Positions 23,381 to 27,123 of a stretch of 27,123 nt of DNA are shown piece by piece. The number at the start of each line of letters is the position of its first letter. Position 1 is the stretch's first letter. The notes under the pieces are model-generated. The model saw only the letters and a program-made list of their open reading frames with translations. It made no database searches and was not told the origin of the DNA. This DNA comes from a virus, in IMG/VR virus record IMGVR_UViG_3300036832_000577, positions 1-27,123 of that record. One strand, written 5' to 3'. The position numbers and the translations under genes were made by a program.

Positions 23381-23751
23381 TAGAATGCAAGCACGTACTC
23401 GGTTCCGATGAAATTGATCTGACCGATTGGTCCTTTTACACAGAACCGCATGGCGACCGAGACGACAAGTGTCTTGGCGCGGCCGTGACGCAGGTCATTC
23501 GTGAGGAATTTAAGCGCGATCCTCCATGGCTCGATTTGCCGAGCCTCAGCGAATCGTGGGTCGGGAATGCCTTAACGCTCGATGTCTGGCTGCCACTCGG
23601 CAAGGATCAGGACCATATCGTTAAATATCGCGCGACGCTGGATGAGATCATCAGCGAAGAGCTCACCAATGGTGAGAACATGATGCACATCGCGGATGAA
23701 CTCGATCGCCTGGCCCAAAAAATTCGCGATCACCAGCCCGTCCGGTTCTAG
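23377..23751 (+). CDS. Hypothetical protein, third gene of HTH operon
   Basis: 124 residues, ATGA overlap with the HTH gene. It starts MIECKHVLGSDEIDLTDWSF, contains an AAVTQVIREEFKRDPPWLDLPS segment, a strand pair WVGNALTLDVWLPLGKDQDH, and a long C-terminal helix (NMMHIADELDRLAQKIRDHQ). Acidic overall. I do not recognise a family. Its coupling to the HTH gene suggests shared regulation; a partner or anti-repressor role would be speculation. Confidence 0.68.
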   Translation: MIECKHVLGSDEIDLTDWSFYTEPHGDRDDKCLGAAVTQVIREEFKRDPPWLDLPSLSESWVGNALTLDVWLPLGKDQDHIVKYRATLDEIISEELTNGENMMHIADELDRLAQKIRDHQPVRF

Positions 23752-24086
23752 TGTCCTTCTATTGCCGCTAACGCGGCCATCTTGAAGCCGGAGGGAGCGA
23801 AGCCTAAGTTCCCGGCGAGCGGCCAACCATAAGCGGTGTCCCCAGGAGAACCTGTCCCCCCAGCCCTCCGCACCGCATCGGAGGCCGCTCGCCTCTCCCT
23901 CTCCCCCCCTGTTCCCCCAGAAGGCGCACCACGGGCCTCCGTAGACGCACAGAGAGGCATTCTGGTGGCATCGGCGTATAGCCTGCGGCGTTGCTCGCTA
24001 TACACGCGGCGTATAGCCTGCGGCGCCGATTGCTATCACGTAGGATTTCTGGTATCTTGGTCGTTCTGGGAAACTCCTTCTGATTG
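23752..24086. other. Non-coding stretch with hairpin, C-rich tract and GTATAGC repeats
   Basis: About 335 bases without a supported gene. CCTCCG (23865-23870) pairs with CGGAGG (23879-23884). A pyrimidine tract follows, with CCC at 23897-23899, seven C at 23903-23909 and five C at 23914-23918, so the minus strand could form a G-quadruplex. A 19-nt direct repeat beginning CGGCGTATAGCC occurs at 23972-23990 and 24007-24025, with an inverted GCTATAC at 23997-24003 between them; the whole is framed by ATCGGCG (23970-23976) and CGCCGAT (24024-24030). Confidence 0.6.
23970..24030. repeat. GTATAGC repeat cluster
   Basis: Two direct 19-nt copies containing GTATAGC, 35 bp apart, plus one inverted copy between them, enclosed in a 7-bp inverted repeat. 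The arrangement could be a protein-binding site or a folded transcript element; sequence alone cannot decide. Confidence 0.75.
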
Positions 24087-24114
24087 GCCGGCCCGTGACG
24101 GGGCCGGCTTTTTT
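24087..24114 (+). terminator. Intrinsic terminator closing the HTH cassette
   Basis: GCCGGCCC (24087-24094) pairs with GGGCCGGC (24101-24108) around a 6-base loop, followed by six T (24109-24114). The sequence is nearly a copy of the terminator at 22480-22503. Confidence 0.9.
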
Positions 24115-24200
24115 ATAGCCGCACCCGCGGGGGCTTGCAGGCAATGGTTGGGGCCTTTTTGGGGGCCTCGCGCGATCCGGCGCTAAATAAACAATAAACA

Positions 24201-24213
24201 AATCAAGCAGTTG
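24201..24213 (+). promoter_or_regulatory. IHF consensus match
   Basis: AATCAAGCAGTTG fits WATCAANNNNTTR at every defined position and lies beside an AT-rich stretch, as is usual for IHF sites in attachment regions. Confidence 0.55.
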
Positions 24214-24253
24214 TGCTACCATACGGAATCCGTGACCGGTCTCGCTATTGAGC

Positions 24254-24395
24254 GTCCGCCGACGACCGTTGGCGACCGTTAACAATCGTTTACGACCGCG
24301 CGGCGCAAACATCCCTTGCTTTTTCAAGCCGCTAATCCCAATCTTATTGTCCGCCGACGACCGTTTACGACCGCCGTCGGCCGTTGACAACCGCG
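24254..24395 (+). repeat. Two arrays of 10-bp repeats (integrase arm-type sites)
   Basis: Block 1, 24261-24300: GACGACCGTT, GGCGACCGTT, AACAATCGTT, TACGACCGCG. Block 2, 24356-24395: GACGACCGTT, TACGACCGCC, GTCGGCCGTT, GACAACCGCG. Consensus about RACRACCGTT. The blocks also share GTCCGCCGACGACCGTT (24254-24270, 24349-24365), 95 bp apart. Placement just upstream of the integrase gene and helical-turn period suggest binding sites for the integrase N-terminal domain. Confidence 0.75.
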
Positions 24396-24448
24396 GTTTT
24401 TTGCGGCCTCCATTAGGGGCTCGATTGCACCAAATAGGAAACCAATTC

Positions 24449-25699
24449 ATGCTGACTGACATCGCAATCCGCAACCTCAAGCCTGGCCCAAAGCCGCGCA
24501 AGATCGGCGACTCCGGGGGGCTGTACATCCTGCTGAAACCAACCGGGGCGCGCCTCTGGCGGCTCCAGTATCGCTTCGCCGGCAAAACCAGGACGCTTTG
24601 CCTCGGCATCTATCCCACGGTGTCGCTGGCAATGGCCCGCGAGGAACGCGATAAGGCGCGCAAAATCCTCGCCGGTGGCATCGACCCGGCAATCCAGCGT
24701 CGCCGGGACTACGACAACATGGTCAGGGAGGCCGGCGATACATTCGGGGCGATCGCAAACGCCTGGCTCGAAAGGCGTTTCATCCCGCAAAAGCCTGCCG
24801 AGCTGACCATCAAGCGCGAGCGCCGGAACATCGGCCAGCTGGCAAAGAGGTTCGGCAATCTACCGATCACCACCATCGACGCTCGCGACCTGCTCGGCGC
24901 GATTAGGGAAATCCATGGCAATCACGGTCGGCATGATGCAGCGAGGCGCATGCTCAACACAGCGTCGCGCGTCTTTGAATTCGCGATCGCCGAGCGCGCC
25001 TGCGGCCGCAATTCGGCAAACGACATCGCTCGTGCGCTCACTCCGGCCAAAGGTACCAGGCGTCCGGCCATCACCGAGCCCGAAGCCGCGGCCGAGCTCA
25101 TGCAGGCGATCGGCGGCCGCAGCGATGTGATGGGGCTCGCGCTTCAATTCCTCGCCCTCACCGCGGTGCGGCCCGGCAATGTTGCAGCGGCCGAATGGAG
25201 CGAATTCGATCTGGACAAAGCCGTATGGCGAATTCCGGCGGCCAAGATGAAGATGCGGCGTGATCACGAGGTGCCGCTGTCGAGGCAGGCTGTCAATATC
25301 CTGCGCCAGGTCTGGGCCATCAACAGCGGCCGGCGCTTCGTGTTTTCGGTTTCCAAGGACAAGCCGTTTCATCGATCATGTCAGAACGTGATCTTGCAGC
25401 AGCTTGGAATCGACACCCGGACGCATTGCGCGCACGGATTTCGCAGTACGTTCTCGACACTGCTTAACAGCGAGCGCCGAAACGGTTTGCCGATCTGGCA
25501 TCCCGATGTGATCGAGCTTGCCCTGGCGCATACCGACGGCGATGGCGTGAGGGCCGCATATAATCGCGCGACCTTGTGGCCATCGCGCGTCGAGCTCATG
25601 CAGCATTGGGCCGACCGTATCGATCTCATGCGTGCCGGCGCGAAGGTCCTGCAGCTGCATCAGCCGCATAACGAGGACTTGGCATATGGCACAAACTGA
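24449..25699 (+). CDS. int: Tyrosine recombinase integrase (P4/DUF4102 type)
   Basis: 416 residues from ATG 24449; the frame is open from 24248 but that upstream part would translate the arm repeats. MLTDIAIRNLKPGPKPRKIG then GDSGGLYILLKPTGARLWRL is the DUF4102 arm-binding domain of P4-type integrases (residues 1-85). A core-binding domain follows (FGAIANAWLERR, about 95-190). The catalytic domain has Arg241 (LTAVRPGNVAAAEW), a Lys in KMKMRRDHEVPL, His329 and Arg332 (HGFR), His361 (LALAHTDGD) and nucleophile Tyr371 (AAYNRA), so all key residues are present. It carries out site-specific integration and probably excision. AGGAAA about ten bases upstream is a modest ribosome binding site. Confidence 0.95.
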   Translation: MLTDIAIRNLKPGPKPRKIGDSGGLYILLKPTGARLWRLQYRFAGKTRTLCLGIYPTVSLAMAREERDKARKILAGGIDPAIQRRRDYDNMVREAGDTFGAIANAWLERRFIPQKPAELTIKRERRNIGQLAKRFGNLPITTIDARDLLGAIREIHGNHGRHDAARRMLNTASRVFEFAIAERACGRNSANDIARALTPAKGTRRPAITEPEAAAELMQAIGGRSDVMGLALQFLALTAVRPGNVAAAEWSEFDLDKAVWRIPAAKMKMRRDHEVPLSRQAVNILRQVWAINSGRRFVFSVSKDKPFHRSCQNVILQQLGIDTRTHCAHGFRSTFSTLLNSERRNGLPIWHPDVIELALAHTDGDGVRAAYNRATLWPSRVELMQHWADRIDLMRAGAKVLQLHQPHNEDLAYGTN

Positions 25700-25898
25700 A
25701 GACGAGCTGAGAGATGCCCAACTGCGTCTCTATCGAGTGCAGGCACGCTGGGAACCGTGGAAGGCACTTGCGGCGCTGGTCGGAGCGGCCGCCATATTCG
25801 CAGGCTCCGTGCTGGCCCTGTCCAATTGGATCGCACGCCAGCCGCAGACGATCAATGTCCACCTCGATTCACCGCTGCTGGTAGCGCCGCAGCGATGA
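25686..25898 (+). CDS. Small single-span membrane protein (unknown)
   Basis: 70 residues from ATG 25686, overlapping the integrase 3' end by 14 bp; GAGGA at about 25674-25678 supports this start over earlier in-frame openings. A charged amphipathic N-terminus (AQTEDELRDAQLRLYRVQAR) is followed by one hydrophobic helix (LAALVGAAAIFAGSVLALSNWI, residues about 28-49) and a short polar tail (NVHLDSPLLVAPQ). Similar small proteins with a helix and one membrane span occur near lysis and integrase genes in Rhizobiales prophages, but no function can be assigned. A holin or spanin-like role is not supported by any motif. Confidence 0.68.
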   Translation: MAQTEDELRDAQLRLYRVQARWEPWKALAALVGAAAIFAGSVLALSNWIARQPQTINVHLDSPLLVAPQR

Positions 25899-25921
25899 AG
25901 TGCGCGTCCGGAGGCAATTTT

Positions 25922-26197
25922 ATGCTGACCATTAAATGGATCGACCGAGGCTTTGAACCGAAAAATCCGCCTGATCCGCGCTATCCGAACGGGATCGATC
26001 TCGACCTCTCGGAAGGCGCGTCGGCAACTTGCCTAACGGCCTTGCCCTATCCGGCAAAACGCTGCGGTTATTTTCTGATCGCATGCGACGAGTGCGATTT
26101 TTCGGGCATCATTACAACGGCTGGCCGGCGAGATGATCCGCGATCTGCCAAAATTGCGTGTAAAGTAAATAGAAAGGGCAATGGCACAGATCGGTGA
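25922..26197 (+). CDS. Small cysteine-containing protein (possible zinc-binding)
   Basis: 91 residues from ATG 25922, with GGAGG at 25910-25914 spaced 7 bases upstream, the best ribosome binding site in this part; the frame opening at 25757 is rejected. MLTIKWIDRGFEPKNPPDPR, then ATCLTALPYPAKRCGYFLIA, then CDECDFSGIITTAGRRDDPR, then SAKIACKV. The pattern C..(12)..C..(6-7)..CxxC..C is like a small zinc-ribbon fold. I recall proteins of this shape in Bradyrhizobium genomes, function unknown. It lies 23 bp after the membrane protein. Confidence 0.72.
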   Translation: MLTIKWIDRGFEPKNPPDPRYPNGIDLDLSEGASATCLTALPYPAKRCGYFLIACDECDFSGIITTAGRRDDPRSAKIACKVNRKGNGTDR

Positions 26198-26383
26198 TCA
26201 GCGCTCCTGTTCGATCCTCACCAGCTTGGTCCTGGTGGCATCGATCTGTATCCTGACGTAGCCGCTGAGCTTCCGAAGCGCATTTAGTTCGATCTCGGCC
26301 TGACTGATCTGGGCCTCGCAAACGTGCTCCCTTGCGCGAATAGGTCAAAGTCTCATTCTCCACATCGCGCGCTTCGCCCTGCC
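26198..26383 (-). pseudogene. Remnant of a minus-strand gene, 3' end
   Basis: Read on the minus strand, 26344 down to the stop at 26198-26200 gives 48 residues (AREHVCEAQISQAEIELNAL then RKLSGYVRIQIDATRTKLVR, ending IEQER) with mostly G/C third positions and a coiled-coil look, but no start codon: TGA at 26345-26347 closes the frame. Directly upstream another frame reads DVENETLTYSR. This looks like the frameshifted tail of a gene whose 5' part has been replaced by the pentamer array. It is the only minus-strand coding signal I find credible, and it is weak. Confidence 0.35.
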
Positions 26384-27123
26384 CCGCCTCGCCACGCCGC
26401 GCCTTGCCTGCCGCGCCGTGCCGGGCCGAGCCAGGCCCTGCCGCGCCATGCCAAACCGCGCCATGCCTTGCCCCGCCTTGCCCCGCCATGCCTGCCGCGC
26501 CGTGCCGGGCCGAGCCAGGCCTCGCCGAGCCATGCCGGGCCTCGCCTAGCCCCGCCTCGCCTCGCCTCGCCTCGCCTGCCGTGCCGGGCCGAGCCAGGCC
26601 CTGCCTTGCCGAGCCCTGCCTCGCCTGGCCCAGCCTTGCCTGCCGCGCCTCGCCTCGCCTGGCCATGCCTTGCCTTGCCGAGCCCTGCCTTGCCTGGCCT
26701 CGCCGCGCCACGCCGGGCCCCGCGCCGGGCCGCGCCGCGCCATGCCTGCCGCGCCTTGCCTGCCGTGCCGGGCCGAGCCAGGCCCTGCCGGGCCACGCCG
26801 CGCCTTGCCTGCCGCGCCTCGCCTGGCCATGCCCTGCCTTGCCAGGCCATGCCTTGTCGCGCCACGCCCCGCCTCGCCTGGCCATGCCCCGCCGCGCCGG
26901 GCCGCGCCGCGCCATGCCTGCCGCGCCTTGCCTGCCGTGCCGGGCCATGCCGGGCCCTGCCGGGCCCCGCCGCGCCTTGCCTGCCGCGCCTCGCCTGGCC
27001 ATGCCTTGCCTTGCCGAGCCCTGCCTGGCCTGGCCCAGCCGAGCCGCGTCCAGCCAAGCCCTGCCGCGCCTGCCTTGCCGTGCCTCCCACGCCCCGCCTT
27101 GCCCCGCCATGCCGCGCCGGGCC
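26373..27123. repeat. Degenerate pentanucleotide tandem array (NGCCN), runs off the window
   Basis: About 750 bases of 5-bp units in which GCC is fixed and the two flanking bases vary (CGCCT, TGCCC, GGCCG, AGCCA and so on), roughly 150 units. The register slips now and then through a 4-base unit (TGCCT GCCG CGCC). Longer phrases recur, such as GTGCCGGGCCGAGCCAGGCC near 26416, 26500, 26580 and 26766. All minus-strand frames are open because the repeat almost lacks stop codons there; these are not genes. The end of the array is outside the window. Confidence 0.93.

Larger units (their letters stand above)
24115..24448. other. Candidate phage attachment region (attP-like), no gene
   Basis: About 330 bases before the integrase without a supported gene. 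Seen in order: GGGGCCT repeated at 24150-24156 and 24162-24168; an AT-rich stretch (24185-24203); AATCAAGCAGTTG at 24201-24213, a perfect match to the IHF consensus WATCAANNNNTTR; and two blocks of four 10-bp repeats. This composition is that of attP sites of lambda-type integrases. The core (crossover) sequence could not be identified. Confidence 0.6.

Noticed and set aside
24254-24395. CRISPR-like array
   Set aside because: Repeats are 10 bp with no spacers and no cas genes; they fit arm-type binding sites.
24248-24448. Upstream extension of the integrase frame
   Set aside because: It would translate the 10-bp arm repeats, lacks family similarity, and the DUF4102 domain starts cleanly at ATG 24449.
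26112-27110. Long minus-strand open frames in the pentamer array (332, 245, 94 residues)
   Set aside because: All minus frames are open only because the repeat lacks stop codons; translations are Ala/Arg/Gly/Gln repeats without domains, and a five-base period shifts frame constantly.

Overview
The window is most of the structural half of a temperate, contractile-tailed (myovirus-type) phage or prophage from an alphaproteobacterial background. The high GC with GC-rich third positions, and several small proteins that I recall only as Rhizobiales/Bradyrhizobium-type prophage proteins, suggest a Hyphomicrobiales host. That host call comes from memory, not from a search. Every confident gene is on the + strand, mostly packed with 1-4 nt stop/start overlaps. 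No tRNA, rRNA, insertion sequence or CRISPR array was seen.

Layout. Positions 1-5620 are the head and neck module: the C-terminus of an HK97-fold major capsid protein, a small charged protein, an HK97-type portal, a collagen-like protein, a gp6-like connector, three further neck or tail-completion proteins, a DUF2635-like protein and a two-helix membrane protein. The capsid gene lies upstream of the portal gene, the reverse of the usual order. Positions 5796-18625 follow the phage Mu tail order almost gene for gene: sheath (L/gp39), tube (M/gp40), frameshifted tail assembly chaperone (gp41), tape measure (gp42), gpN/gp43, gpP/gp44, gp45 spike, gp46, gp47 (baseplate J) and gp48. There are two departures. 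A three-gene cassette (BppU-like domain, collagen-like fibre, LamG lectin) sits between sheath and tube at 7390-9255. The gpN/gp43 homologue is split into two genes. Positions 18639-22445 are the host-recognition module: a beta-helix-type spike, a second BppU-like plus collagen-fibre pair, a small fibre-associated protein and a proline-rich repeat protein, closed by a strong intrinsic terminator.

Positions 22504-24114 look like an autonomous regulatory cassette or 'moron'. They hold a strong promoter with an operator-like palindrome between -35 and -10, a roughly 350-nt leader with a 23-bp long-range stem, three small genes including an HTH protein, a non-coding stretch with repeats, and a terminator nearly copying the first. 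Positions 24115-24448 look like an attachment region: a perfect IHF-consensus match and two blocks of four 10-bp repeats, as expected for integrase arm-type sites, directly before a tyrosine integrase (24449-25699). Two small genes follow, then a decayed minus-strand reading frame. The last 750 bases are a degenerate pentanucleotide array (NGCCN) that runs out of the window.

Most notable: the -1 frameshift site in the tail chaperone, the structured leader RNA under a palindromic operator, the attP-like arm array, the sheath/tube adhesin cassette and the pentamer array.
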